The translations under genes and the position numbers were made by a program. The notes beneath the pieces are model-generated. The model did no database searches. It had not been told where the DNA came from and was given only the letters and a program-made list of their open reading frames with translations. A stretch of 12,943 nucleotides of DNA from CAYFSC01 sp964345695 (lineage in GTDB: Bacteria > Bacteroidota > Rhodothermia > Rhodothermales > Salinibacteraceae), in contig CAYFSC010000081.1 of assembly GCA_964345695.1 (NCBI GenBank), forward strand, positions 1-12,943. Reading direction: 5' to 3'. Below are positions 5,679 to 12,930 of the stretch, piece after piece; position 1 is the stretch's first letter, and each line of letters opens with the position of its first letter.

Positions 5679-7376
5679 ATGCGCGCTTTTCTCATCCTGC
5701 TTTTTCTCCTCCTTCCCCTCTGTGCCATGGCGCAGTCACCGGCTGATTTCGTGCTTCACAACGCGACCATTTACACCGTCAATGCCGACAATCCGGAGGC
5801 CGAGGCTCTCGCCGTCCGGGACGGGCGCCTGCTCATGGTGGGCACCGCCGAGGACGTGCTGACGGCGTATCCGGACGCCGAACGCGTTGACGCTGGGGGA
5901 CGCACCGTCGTGCCCGGCCTGATCGACGCCCACGCCCACCTGATGGGTTTGGGCCAGAGCCGCATCCGGGCAGACCTCGTGGGCACCTCGTCGAAAGCAG
6001 ATATTCTCGACACCCTGACGGCCTACGCACAGCAGCTTCCGGACGGCGCTTGGCTGCTGGGCCGCGGCTGGGACCAGAACGACTGGCCCACGCAGGCCTT
6101 TCCGACACGGCAGGACCTGGACGACGCCTTCCCCGAACGGCCCGTCTTTCTGTCACGCATCGACGGGCATGCCGCCTGGGCCAACACCGCTGCCATCGAA
6201 GCAACCGTCGGGCTCGACAGCCTGCATGCCATGGCGGACCCCGAGGGCGGCTCCATCCTACGCGCCGACGATGGCACCCCGACCGGCGTGTTCATCGACG
6301 CCGCTGAGTCCATTGTTGCTTCCGAGATTCCGCCTCCGCCTGAGGCCGAGCAGAACCGCGCGCTGACGGCCGCGCTGGACGCCACGGCCCAGCACGGGCT
6401 GACCGGCGTGCATGACGCCGGTGCCGACCTTGCCACCATCGAGCGCTACCAGCAGTTTATCGACCAGGGCCAGTTTCCGCTGCGCCTTTACGTCATGATC
6501 GGCGGTCGCGGCGAGACGTTCGATGCCTTCTGCGAGCGCGGCCCGATGCACGATTACGAGGGACGGCTCAGCGTTCGCTCGGTCAAGTACTACGTGGACG
6601 GCGCCCTGGGCAGCCGCGGCGCGGCCCTCTTGGATCCGTACAGCGACGACCCTGACAACCGCGGCCTCCTGATGAAAGAGCCGGAGGTGTTTCGGCAGGA
6701 CGTTATGGACGCAGTGCGCTGCGGATTCCAAGTCAACACCCACGCCATTGGCGACCGGGCCAACCGCATCACGCTCGATGCCTACGAGGCGGCCCTGGAC
6801 TCGCTCGGGCCCGCCGTTGGACGACATCGCGTGGAGCATGCCCAGATCCTGCACCCCGATGACCTCGGCCGGTTTGCGGAGCTGGACGTGATTGCCTCCG
6901 TGCAGCCCACGCACGCTACAAGCGACATGCCGTGGGCCGACGAGCGCCTCGGCTCCGACCGGCTCGACGGGGCCTACGCGTGGAAGAGCCTAAAGGACAG
7001 CGGCGCGCGTCTGGCTTTTGGCTCCGACTTCCCCGTTGAGGACGTCGATCCGCTAGAGGGCTTCTACGCCGCCATCACCCGTCAGGACGCCGAGGGAAAC
7101 CCCGAGGGCGGATGGACGCCCGATGAGCGCGTGTCCCGGCAAACGGCCCTGGAGGGCTTCACCATCGATGCGGCCTACGCAGGCTTCCAAGAAGATGAAC
7201 TCGGATCGTTAGAGCCGGGCAAGTATGCCGACTTCGTGGTGCTTTCCCACGACATCATGACCGTTCCGCCGCAGCAGATTCTGGACACCGAGGTCGTCGC
7301 CACGTACGTGAGTGGCACGCCGGTGCATGCGACGGACGGGTGGCCAGCGCCATCTTCGCCACGTTCCGCGCGGTGA
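5679..7376 (+). CDS. Exported amidohydrolase, YtcJ/NfdA-like (amidohydrolase family 3)
   Basis: Metal-dependent hydrolase of 565 aa; substrate unknown. Residues 1-19 form a signal peptide: Arg2, a leucine-rich core, then A-M-A before Gln19. The Cys at 15 has Leu-Pro-Leu before it, so it is a poor lipobox. Mature-domain motifs: D83-A-H85-A-H87 (metal ligands), then G-R-G-W-D-Q at 128-133, Lys303 followed by Y-Y-V-D-G-A-L-G-S-R, T-H355-A-I-G-D-R, R-V-E-H387-A-Q and G-S-D450-F-P. Near the end, L-E-P-G-K-Y-A-D-F-V-V-L is the composite-domain return typical of amidohydrolases. The ATG at 5679 is chosen because it begins the signal peptide. It follows dtd by 143 bp on the same strand. Family members act on N-substituted formamides or other amides; no neighbour indicates which. 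Confidence 0.9.
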   Translation: MRAFLILLFLLLPLCAMAQSPADFVLHNATIYTVNADNPEAEALAVRDGRLLMVGTAEDVLTAYPDAERVDAGGRTVVPGLIDAHAHLMGLGQSRIRADLVGTSSKADILDTLTAYAQQLPDGAWLLGRGWDQNDWPTQAFPTRQDLDDAFPERPVFLSRIDGHAAWANTAAIEATVGLDSLHAMADPEGGSILRADDGTPTGVFIDAAESIVASEIPPPPEAEQNRALTAALDATAQHGLTGVHDAGADLATIERYQQFIDQGQFPLRLYVMIGGRGETFDAFCERGPMHDYEGRLSVRSVKYYVDGALGSRGAALLDPYSDDPDNRGLLMKEPEVFRQDVMDAVRCGFQVNTHAIGDRANRITLDAYEAALDSLGPAVGRHRVEHAQILHPDDLGRFAELDVIASVQPTHATSDMPWADERLGSDRLDGAYAWKSLKDSGARLAFGSDFPVEDVDPLEGFYAAITRQDAEGNPEGGWTPDERVSRQTALEGFTIDAAYAGFQEDELGSLEPGKYADFVVLSHDIMTVPPQQILDTEVVATYVSGTPVHATDGWPAPSSPRSAR

Positions 7377-7453
7377 ACGGACTCGTAATGCACGCCTTTT
7401 CCTCGAAACTCCCCGTCCGGCTCCGAATTTGACGGGATGACTTGGCCAAACAC

Positions 7454-7471
7454 GGATGCCCGTCTGCATCC
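7454..7471 (+). promoter_or_regulatory. Stem-loop in the moaC leader
   Basis: GGATGC and GCATCC form a perfect 6-bp stem around a 6-nt loop, about 50 bp before the moaC start. A weaker pair, CCCGTC/GACGGG (7412-7417 and 7431-7436), lies just before it. It is too small to be a Moco riboswitch. It may be the terminator of the gene upstream, but there is no T-run. Confidence 0.25.
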
Positions 7472-7523
7472 TCGCTGGGCCGCTGCCTTCATCGTTCCGC
7501 GCATCGTTCTCGACAGGTGTTCC

Positions 7524-8063
7524 ATGGCTGACTCCTCGACACTTCCCCACGTCGATCCCAAAGGGGGCATTCGTATGGTGGACGTGTCCAACACAACCGA
7601 CTCGATTCGCACGGCCGTCGCCTCGGGCCGCGTGGTCCTCGGCGACGAAGCCTTCCAGCGTGTCCGCGACGAGGACATCCAGAAAGGCGACGTCCTTACC
7701 ACCGCACAAATCGCTGGCATCATGGGCGCGAAGCAGACGTCCGACCTCATCCCGCTGTGCCACAACGTCGAGATTGACGGCGTCGAGGTGGACTTCACGA
7801 TGAACGAAGACGCCCAGGCGATCGACATCCGGGCGTACACCAAATCCATCGGGCCGACCGGCGTAGAGATGGAGGCCCTGACCGCCGTCTCAGTCGCGGC
7901 CTTGACGATCTACGACATGTGCAAGTCGGTCACGAAGGACATCCAGATTCAGAACGTACAACTGCTGGCAAAGACCGGCGGCCAAAGCGGAAACTGGAAA
8001 AGCGATACGGTCCCGGAGAGTGCCGACAACGGCGCCGAGGCGGCACTGGACGAATCGGACTAG
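7524..8063 (+). CDS. moaC: Cyclic pyranopterin monophosphate synthase MoaC
   Basis: Second step of molybdenum cofactor synthesis: converts the MoaA product (3',8-cyclo-GTP) to cyclic pyranopterin monophosphate in the cytosol. The protein is 179 aa. Conserved blocks: M-V-D-V-S at 18-22, K54-G-D-V-L-x-T-A-Q-I-A-G-I, D-L-I-P-L-C-H80, G-V-E-M-E-A-L-T-A-V-S-V-A-A-L-T-I-Y-D131-M-C-K134. Lys54, His80, Asp131 and Lys134 match catalytic residues known from E. coli. Two deviations are visible: the usual G-[KR]-T-G-V-E reads G-P-T-G-V-E, and G-G-K-S-G reads G-G-Q-S-G. The start is ATG 7524; longer in-frame versions lack family sequence. A 20-residue acidic tail ends the protein. No other moa or mob gene is near. 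Confidence 0.96.
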   Translation: MADSSTLPHVDPKGGIRMVDVSNTTDSIRTAVASGRVVLGDEAFQRVRDEDIQKGDVLTTAQIAGIMGAKQTSDLIPLCHNVEIDGVEVDFTMNEDAQAIDIRAYTKSIGPTGVEMEALTAVSVAALTIYDMCKSVTKDIQIQNVQLLAKTGGQSGNWKSDTVPESADNGAEAALDESD

Positions 8064-8183
8064 CTCAAGGTCCGGCGCTGAAGCCTGTGCTCTCCTTTCC
8101 ATCTCGCCCGTCCTCGTTCGCCCGTCCCGGTTCGTACGGGTTCGGCGGCCAGCTCGGGTTCCCTTGCTCCTGCCCGTTTCTCC

Positions 8184-8765
8184 ATGAGCACCACGAACGA
8201 TGCCTCGGACGCCCTTGCCTCGTTCACCGCATTTGCCACGACCGGGGTCCTCAGCCTGACGCAGGACCTCACGCACGCCATTCTGGATAGCATTGGCGAG
8301 ATGGAGGGGGCGGATCCGGAGCTCGTGGCCGAAGAGACCCTCTGCCTTACGGCGACGGCCACCGCCCGCGCGGCTGAGGTGGGAGCGCAAGACACGCCGA
8401 ACCTGGCCGCCGCAATGCAGAATGTCCTGCTCCAACTGCCGTACACGTACCGCGATTACCTCATCGGATGCGCGATGATTGCGGGCGACGACCCCGACCT
8501 CCGCGAGGTCGGCGCGACGGTGCGGCACCGCCTCCAGCACAAGCAGCAGTTTTACACTGCACACCTTCCGGCCGGGCAGTTCCCCGGTCCGCACGCGCTG
8601 CGTGACGTGATGGAGATGTGGATGGGGCGGGTGAGTCCCCCTAAGCTCCCCGAATCTCCGCAGGAACGGCTCCAGCAACTCGGGCTCGTAGACCCAGCCG
8701 TGACCCACTGCAAGCTCATTCTCGCCTACGGGCGGCGCGGCGGTCCGCCGACCGATGTTCAGTGA
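8184..8765 (+). CDS. Uncharacterised 193-aa helical protein
   Basis: Not recognised. The ATG at 8184 follows another pyrimidine-rich leader (T-T-T-C-T-C-C before it), as for dtd. Composition and third-position GC look like real coding sequence, and no better overlapping frame exists. The sequence is soluble, mostly predicted helix: residues 1-30 amphipathic with no signal peptide, then a Thr/Ala-rich segment and an L-P-Y-T-Y-R-D-Y-L-I-G block near residue 90. A charged H-R-L-Q-H-K-Q-Q-F-Y stretch and a C-terminal half with several prolines and a G-R-R-G-G-P-P ending follow. No catalytic motif or metal-binding cluster is evident. It is the last plus-strand gene before the convergent PspA cluster, 120 bp after moaC, so co-transcription with moaC is possible. 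Probably lineage-restricted. Confidence 0.7.
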   Translation: MSTTNDASDALASFTAFATTGVLSLTQDLTHAILDSIGEMEGADPELVAEETLCLTATATARAAEVGAQDTPNLAAAMQNVLLQLPYTYRDYLIGCAMIAGDDPDLREVGATVRHRLQHKQQFYTAHLPAGQFPGPHALRDVMEMWMGRVSPPKLPESPQERLQQLGLVDPAVTHCKLILAYGRRGGPPTDVQ

Positions 8766-8789
8766 CGCCGTCTCAGATGGGAGGCGGCG
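8766..8789. terminator. Possible hairpin terminator between convergent genes
   Basis: CGCCGTCTC pairs with GAGGCGGCG (9 bp including one G-T wobble) around a 6-nt loop, starting right after the stop of the 193-aa gene. There is no T-run on either strand, so it may work only as a 3'-end stabiliser or a weak terminator. Confidence 0.4.
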
Positions 8790-8855
8790 CCAGGAAGCCG
8801 AACCGCTCCCAGCCTCAAAGTCGATCCGGTTGCATTCGGTCCCTCTTGCCGCTGT

Positions 8856-9824
8856 TTACTCGCGCACGCGCTGCGACGACTCCGTCTGGGGGGACTCGGA
8901 ACTAGCGGACTCTTCGTCAGGAAGCTCCAGCTCGCCCCGACCGTCGCCGGACACCTCGGCCGACTCTGCTTCTGCCGTGTCCCACGCGTCCTCGTCGAAG
9001 CCTTCGACCGTGTCCATCTCGTCATCAAGGTATTCGGAGGGAGCGGAGAACACGTCTTCGATCTGACGGATTGAGGACCGGGTCTCTTCCACCTCTTCAA
9101 GCAGCTGGTCGAGCTGAAACGAGATCTCCTCCGGATCCTGCATCGTCCAGGACTGCTCGTGGATGTACTTGACGACATCCTCGATGGTACTCAGCTGTGC
9201 ACCGAGGATCTCCAGGTTTTCGTTGGCCTTCCGAAGGCGGGCCAGCCGCTGCTCCAGCACTTTCAGCCGTCGCTTCTTGACGTCGCGGATGCGCTCGGCG
9301 TCGTCGGCCATGTCTTGCTTGAGGTCGCGAATCGACGACCGGATCTGCGCTTCGGTGGACTGGTCCATAAAGTCACGGTGCCGCTCCCGCTGGTGGAGCA
9401 GCTCCAGGTAGGACTCCAACAGCCCATCAATCTTGGTGAGATGGCTGTCGAGAAGTCCCTGCGAGGCGTAGCTGAGCTTGCGGTAGTTGGTCTCGATCTG
9501 TTCGCGGAGCTTCCGGAGCTTGGCGTAGCGACGCTGGCTCCGGTTGCGCAGTTGGCTGAAGAGCTCGCGTTGCGATGGCGGCTTGTGCTTCTCAGCCATC
9601 TTCTGCGAGCGCACGTGCCGCTGAAACCGTTTGTTGCGCGGCATGATGCCCAGGTACACCAGTTCGATGCCGCCGGTAAGGACGAGGATCAGCTCAAACA
9701 GCCATCCGGGTGTGCCGGTCACCATTCCGAGCCCCACGGCTGTACCGGCGGCGACCGCCAGAAAAACCAGATTCCAGGTGTTCAGGAACGCCTCTTTGGT
9801 GTAGTTGATGTCGGAGTCGTTCAT
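8856..9824 (-). CDS. Two-TM membrane protein with long coiled coil, PspA-cluster partner
   Basis: 322 aa, family not recognised. Residues 16-35 and 41-61 are two hydrophobic helices separated by a short G-T-P-G turn, so the N-terminus forms a membrane hairpin. After a basic patch (P-R-N-K-R-F-Q-R-H-V-R) the chain is almost all charged heptad-like sequence to about residue 280, a long cytoplasmic coiled coil. The end (about 290-322) is an acidic Glu/Ser/Asp tail. The start is ATG 9822-9824; the longer in-frame extension is proline- and arginine-rich noise over the spacer. It is third in a same-strand row after pspA and a PspA-like gene, 116 bp downstream of the latter. I infer a membrane anchor or receptor for the PspA proteins in envelope stress; no domain proves this. 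Confidence 0.82.
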   Translation of the reverse strand: MNDSDINYTKEAFLNTWNLVFLAVAAGTAVGLGMVTGTPGWLFELILVLTGGIELVYLGIMPRNKRFQRHVRSQKMAEKHKPPSQRELFSQLRNRSQRRYAKLRKLREQIETNYRKLSYASQGLLDSHLTKIDGLLESYLELLHQRERHRDFMDQSTEAQIRSSIRDLKQDMADDAERIRDVKKRRLKVLEQRLARLRKANENLEILGAQLSTIEDVVKYIHEQSWTMQDPEEISFQLDQLLEEVEETRSSIRQIEDVFSAPSEYLDDEMDTVEGFDEDAWDTAEAESAEVSGDGRGELELPDEESASSESPQTESSQRVRE

Positions 9825-9882
9825 GGTATGGGGCACGGCACAATGATGGAACAGCCTGAGGTGCGGACAAGGTGAGAGGGAG

Positions 9883-9911
9883 GGCCGGTGCCCGGGACGC
9901 ATGCACCGGCC
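9883..9911 (-). promoter_or_regulatory. Strong stem-loop in spacer between the PspA-like gene and the two-TM gene
   Basis: GGCCGGTGC (9883-9891) and GCACCGGCC (9903-9911) form a perfect 9-bp stem with an 11-nt loop. It is not followed by a T-run on the minus strand, so it is more likely an mRNA-processing or attenuation element than a full terminator. Confidence 0.45.
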
Positions 9912-9940
9912 GGGAGGTCCTCGACCGGGCCGCAGACGCG

Positions 9941-10435
9941 TCACTCGCGGCGCATGCGTCCGATGGTCTTCTCCGGAAGCGGGTCGTTCGCGTCTTTCGG
10001 GTTGTCTGGGTCCTCCAGGTTGTCTGGGTCCTCCGGGTCGTCCAGGTCCTCCGGGTCGGACGCCGACGCTGTGGGCGCATCGTGCTGCGCTGTATCCGAC
10101 GCCACCGTCCTTTTGAGCTGTTGCACCAGGGCTTCGGCCCGAGCCTCTCGGTCCGCGTCCTCGAGCGTCTGGGCGTCGGTGGACAGCTCGTCGTCGGAGG
10201 TGGCATCGAGCGCGACCTCCAAGCGGGCTTCCTCACGCGCCGCCGCGTGCGTCAGCCGGTCGATCAGATTGCTACTCCGTTGGAGCAGGGTCTTCGCTCC
10301 GCGCTTGACGCGCCGCAACGCCGATTGGATCGTGTCTGCCTGCGCGGACCTCTTCTTGAGAGTTCGCAATTTCCTGCGAGCCTGCAGGCGTTCCTTCTCT
10401 GCCTCCTTGATCCGCTGGTATTCTTCCTCGGTCAT
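9941..10435 (-). CDS. Short PspA-like protein (C-terminal half only) with acidic hexapeptide repeat
   Basis: 164 aa. Residues 57-108 (N-L-I-D-R-L ... E-A-R-L-E-V-A-L-D ... D-D-E-L ... A-L-V-Q-Q-L-K) align with residues 170-216 of the neighbouring PspA (E-M-I-N-R-L ... E-A-R-M-E-M-A-L-D ... Q-D-E-L ... E-I-V-K-Q-F-K). Both proteins end in P-x-K-T-I-G followed by basic residues. The first 50 residues are charged helix and may match the PspA region from about 126 on. There is no amphipathic N-terminal helix, so it should not bind membrane by itself. Residues 127-150 are four 6-residue repeats of the D-P-E-D-P-D type. The start is ATG 10433-10435 (M-T-E-E-E-Y), seven codons inside a longer frame, chosen for its PspA-like helix; the upstream ATG at 10454-10456 is possible. 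Confidence 0.8.
   Translation of the reverse strand: MTEEEYQRIKEAEKERLQARRKLRTLKKRSAQADTIQSALRRVKRGAKTLLQRSSNLIDRLTHAAAREEARLEVALDATSDDELSTDAQTLEDADREARAEALVQQLKRTVASDTAQHDAPTASASDPEDLDDPEDPDNLEDPDNPKDANDPLPEKTIGRMRRE
9986..10057 (-). repeat. 18-bp tandem repeat inside the PspA-like gene
   Basis: Four 18-bp units encode the hexapeptides D-P-E-D-L-D, D-P-E-D-P-D, N-L-E-D-P-D and N-P-K-D-A-N. The second and third units are nearly identical in DNA as well as protein, so slippage may change the copy number. Confidence 0.7.
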
Positions 10436-10473
10436 GGATCTGGGGGACCTGGTCAAAGGAAAACCGCGAACGA

Positions 10474-10501
10474 GGGGAACGCGGGCGCGCCCTCCGTCCC
10501 C
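10474..10501 (-). terminator. Hairpin after pspA, possible attenuator
   Basis: On the minus strand GGGGACG pairs with CGTTCCCC (one bulged T) around an inner palindrome GGGCGCGCCC (10483-10492). It begins about 20 bp after the pspA stop and is followed by a T-rich but broken stretch. This could let a fraction of transcripts end after pspA, making PspA more abundant than the downstream proteins. Confidence 0.4.
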
Positions 10502-10522
10502 GCTCCGCGCGTCTGATAGGGG

Positions 10523-11299
10523 CTAGTCGGACTTCGTGCGCTGCTTGCCGATCGTCTTCGAAGGTTCCTCCCGTTCTTCCTCGGGAGGCAGGTCGATCTG
10601 TTCCTTCGACGTCGGCTCCGATTCTTTCTCTTCCATGCCCATGTCCATCTTGAACTGCTTCACAATCTCTTCGGCGCGCATCTCTTCGGCGTCCTGCTCG
10701 ATTTGCAGCTCGTCCTGGTCGACCGAGTCCAGGGCCATCTCCATCCGGGCCTCGTTCTTCGCGGTCTGCTCTTCCAGACGGTTGATCATCTCGTCGTGCG
10801 TCTGGTCAAGGCCCGAGACCTCAAACTGCTCCAGCGTATCGGCGATCTCAGACTGCCACTGCGCCCGCTCGTGGGCACGAAGCGCATCTTTGGCTTCCTG
10901 GATTTTCTTCTCCTTCTCGCGCATAAACGCCTTCTTGACGTTCTGGGCCTTCTCGTAGGCGCGACGGGCGTGCTGCAACATTTCTTGCGACTGCTCCAGG
11001 CTTTCCTTCTCCTTCTCGAGGCGCATCGCGTACTTTTTCGCGATGTCGTCTCGGTCGTTCTGGATCGCCGCCCGGACGCGGGAGGTGAGCTTCTGCACCT
11101 TGTCCTCCGACTTGCTGACCTCCTTCTCAAGGCGCTTCACGTTGGCCAGCACCTCCGAGATGTTCCGGTTCATCTCGGGCACCTGATCGTTGAGCTCCCG
11201 GATGTTCTGCTCCAGAATCATCCGGGGATTCTCCATCGCGGAGACCGCTCCGCCGAAGAGGGACTTGATGAATCGCGTAAACCGAGACCAGATAGACAT
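10523..11299 (-). CDS. pspA: PspA/IM30 family membrane-stress protein
   Basis: Peripheral inner-membrane protein of the PspA/Vipp1 (ESCRT-III-like) superfamily that polymerises on damaged membrane and limits proton leakage. The protein is 258 aa against about 222 for E. coli PspA. Residues 1-20 (M-S-I-W-S-R-F-T-R-F-I-K-S-L-F-G) are the amphipathic membrane-inserting helix. N-P-R-M-I-L-E-Q-N-I-R-E-L at 24-36 is the family signature (P-x-x-[ML]-[IL]-x-Q-x-I-R-E). Residues 40-216 are continuous coiled coil. The extra 40 residues are an acidic linker ending P-S-K-T-I-G-K-Q-R, a tail shared with the downstream gene. Start ATG 11297-11299; no SD. No pspB, pspC or pspF is visible, so regulation differs from E. 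coli. An AT-rich stretch with TATATT (minus strand, 11342-11347) about 45 bp upstream may hold the promoter. Confidence 0.93.
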   Translation of the reverse strand: MSIWSRFTRFIKSLFGGAVSAMENPRMILEQNIRELNDQVPEMNRNISEVLANVKRLEKEVSKSEDKVQKLTSRVRAAIQNDRDDIAKKYAMRLEKEKESLEQSQEMLQHARRAYEKAQNVKKAFMREKEKKIQEAKDALRAHERAQWQSEIADTLEQFEVSGLDQTHDEMINRLEEQTAKNEARMEMALDSVDQDELQIEQDAEEMRAEEIVKQFKMDMGMEEKESEPTSKEQIDLPPEEEREEPSKTIGKQRTKSD

Positions 11300-11516
11300 G
11301 AGCCGTTTGGATTGCGAAAAAAGATCGCCGCGTTATCGAGAAATATACTTCATCGCGGCTACAATTGTTACAGTCCCCGTCGGCGGATCTGGGGGGCGCG
11401 AGAGAGCAAGAACATTCACCGCCTGCAGGGGCCATCTCAACGTCCATGACGAGGAAGAGACTGCACCATGGATTCTGGAAACAGGCCTCGGTTTCGTCTG
11501 CAGGAACTTTCTCGAC

Positions 11517-12857
11517 TCATGCCTCCCAGCCATCGGCCGTATAGCGGCCGAGGAGCGGCGCTGTTGAGGCGGGCGGCTCCGCAGAGAAGGCGTAAGCATC
11601 GCGGACGGCCTGCTGGACCGGCGCCACCTGATCGGCACGGTTGGTATGGATGCGCGCGAGAACGTCGCCCGGTTGAACGCGATCGCCGAGTTTCTTTAAG
11701 GCGCTGAATCCAGCCGTGGGGTCCACTGCGTCCTCCTTAGTGCGTCGGCCCGCGCCGAGATCAACCGCCGCGTGGCCGACAGCCAGCGCATCGAGGTCGG
11801 CGACGTATCCGTCGGCGGTGTCGGGAGCGGTGACCGTTGCCACCGACGCCCGGTCGGGGCGCGAGGTTGGATCGTCGATCGCGTCTACGTCCCCACCCTG
11901 CGCCTCGACGAGCGTACGCAACGTATCTAGCGCCGAGCCATCGTTGATGGCCTGCTGGGCCTGCTCACGCCCCGCCGAGGGCGATGGAGCCTCTCCGCCG
12001 AGGGCCAGCATTTCCCCAGCGAGCGCCGTTACCACTTCCATGAGCGGCGTCTCCGTGTGCTCGCCGCGGAGACATTCGATGCTCTCCTCCACCTCCGGCC
12101 AGTTGCCCACAGCGCGTCCCAACGGCACGTTCATGTCTGTCATCAGGGCCACCGTCGGGACGTCGTGCTCGGTCCCGATGGCCACCAGCGTTTCGGCCAG
12201 GCGACGGGCCTTGGGCTCCGTCTTCATGAATGCGCCGCGTCCACACTTCACGTCCAGCACAAGCGCGTCGATGCCTTCGGCGAGCTTCTTGCTCATGATG
12301 GAGGCCGCGATGAGAGGGATCGACTCCACCGTAGCCGTTACGTCACGAAGGGCGTAGAGCCTGCCATCGGCCGGGGCGATGTCGTCGGTCTGCCCGATGA
12401 GGACGAGGCCGATGTCTTCGAGTTGCGCCTTGTACGCGTCGATGGACAGATCCGTGCGGAAGCCGGGGATGGACTCCAGCTTGTCGAGCGTCCCGCCCGT
12501 GTGCCCCAGTCCCCGCCCGCTGATCATCGGAACCGGAACGCCGCAGGCGGCCACAATGGGGGCGAGGATAAGCGACACCTTGTCGCCCACCCCGCCGGTC
12601 GAGTGCTTGTCGACCTTCGTGCCCGGCAGCCCGGACACGTTCAGCACCGTGCCTGAATGCAGCATCGCGTCGGTGAGCGCGGTGGCCTCTTCGTCCGACA
12701 GCCCGTTGAGGAACGCGGCCATAAGGAAGGCGCTCATTTGGTAGTCCGGCACGTCCCCAGCGGTGTAGGCATCGATGAGGGCTTCGATAGCGGACGGCGC
12801 GAGGGCGTGTCCGTCCCGCTTCTCGGCGATAAGATGAACCGGATTGACGTCACTCAT
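11517..12857 (-). CDS. deoA: Pyrimidine-nucleoside / thymidine phosphorylase
   Basis: Cytosolic salvage enzyme that splits thymidine, deoxyuridine (and possibly uridine) with phosphate to base and (deoxy)ribose 1-phosphate. The protein is 446 aa. Motifs: K84-H85-S86-T87-G88-G89-V90-G91-D, the phosphate-binding loop, then S113-G-R-G-L-G-H-T-G-G-T-L-D-K-L-E128, the family signature. Y-A-L-R-D-V-T-A-T-V and S-I-M-S-K-K carry the base-binding Arg, Ser and Lys, and D-V-K-C-G-R-G-A-F-M-K-T follows. By eye the sequence is closer to Bacillus Pdp than to E. coli DeoA, so it may accept uridine as well. The C-terminal domain with G-A-G-R-x-x-K-E-D and H-T-N-R is complete. Start ATG 12855-12857 (M-S-D-V-N-P); an ATG 30 bp upstream adds a non-family leader. 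No other deo gene is in the window. Confidence 0.95.
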   Translation of the reverse strand: MSDVNPVHLIAEKRDGHALAPSAIEALIDAYTAGDVPDYQMSAFLMAAFLNGLSDEEATALTDAMLHSGTVLNVSGLPGTKVDKHSTGGVGDKVSLILAPIVAACGVPVPMISGRGLGHTGGTLDKLESIPGFRTDLSIDAYKAQLEDIGLVLIGQTDDIAPADGRLYALRDVTATVESIPLIAASIMSKKLAEGIDALVLDVKCGRGAFMKTEPKARRLAETLVAIGTEHDVPTVALMTDMNVPLGRAVGNWPEVEESIECLRGEHTETPLMEVVTALAGEMLALGGEAPSPSAGREQAQQAINDGSALDTLRTLVEAQGGDVDAIDDPTSRPDRASVATVTAPDTADGYVADLDALAVGHAAVDLGAGRRTKEDAVDPTAGFSALKKLGDRVQPGDVLARIHTNRADQVAPVQQAVRDAYAFSAEPPASTAPLLGRYTADGWEA

Positions 12858-12907
12858 TGGCGTTGGAAAATGAACAGAGGAAGACAAATCTCGCGGCGAA
12901 GGAATAC

Positions 12908-12930
12908 GGCCTCATGCAAGGGGGCCTCAT
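12908..12930. repeat. Direct repeat upstream of deoA
   Basis: GGCCTCAT occurs at 12908-12915 and again at 12923-12930, start to start 15 bp, 50-75 bp upstream of the deoA start. It could be a regulator site in the promoter region, but the repeat is short and may be chance. Confidence 0.25.

Noticed and set aside
7377..7523. Molybdenum-cofactor riboswitch before moaC
   Set aside because: Only small local hairpins are present; the region lacks the long multi-stem Moco RNA structure.
9159..9875. Plus-strand open frames opposite the coiled-coil gene
   Set aside because: These are shadows of a Leu/Glu/Arg-rich coiled coil. The minus-strand reading has clear TM and heptad structure.
11361..11368. 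ACAATTGT palindrome upstream of pspA as an operator
   Set aside because: It is only 8 bp, the flanks do not extend the symmetry, and no second copy lies nearby.
10703..11449. Leucine-rich plus-strand frame opposite pspA
   Set aside because: It is antisense to PspA, whose family signature is unmistakable. The Leu/Val richness comes from complementing Lys/Glu codons.
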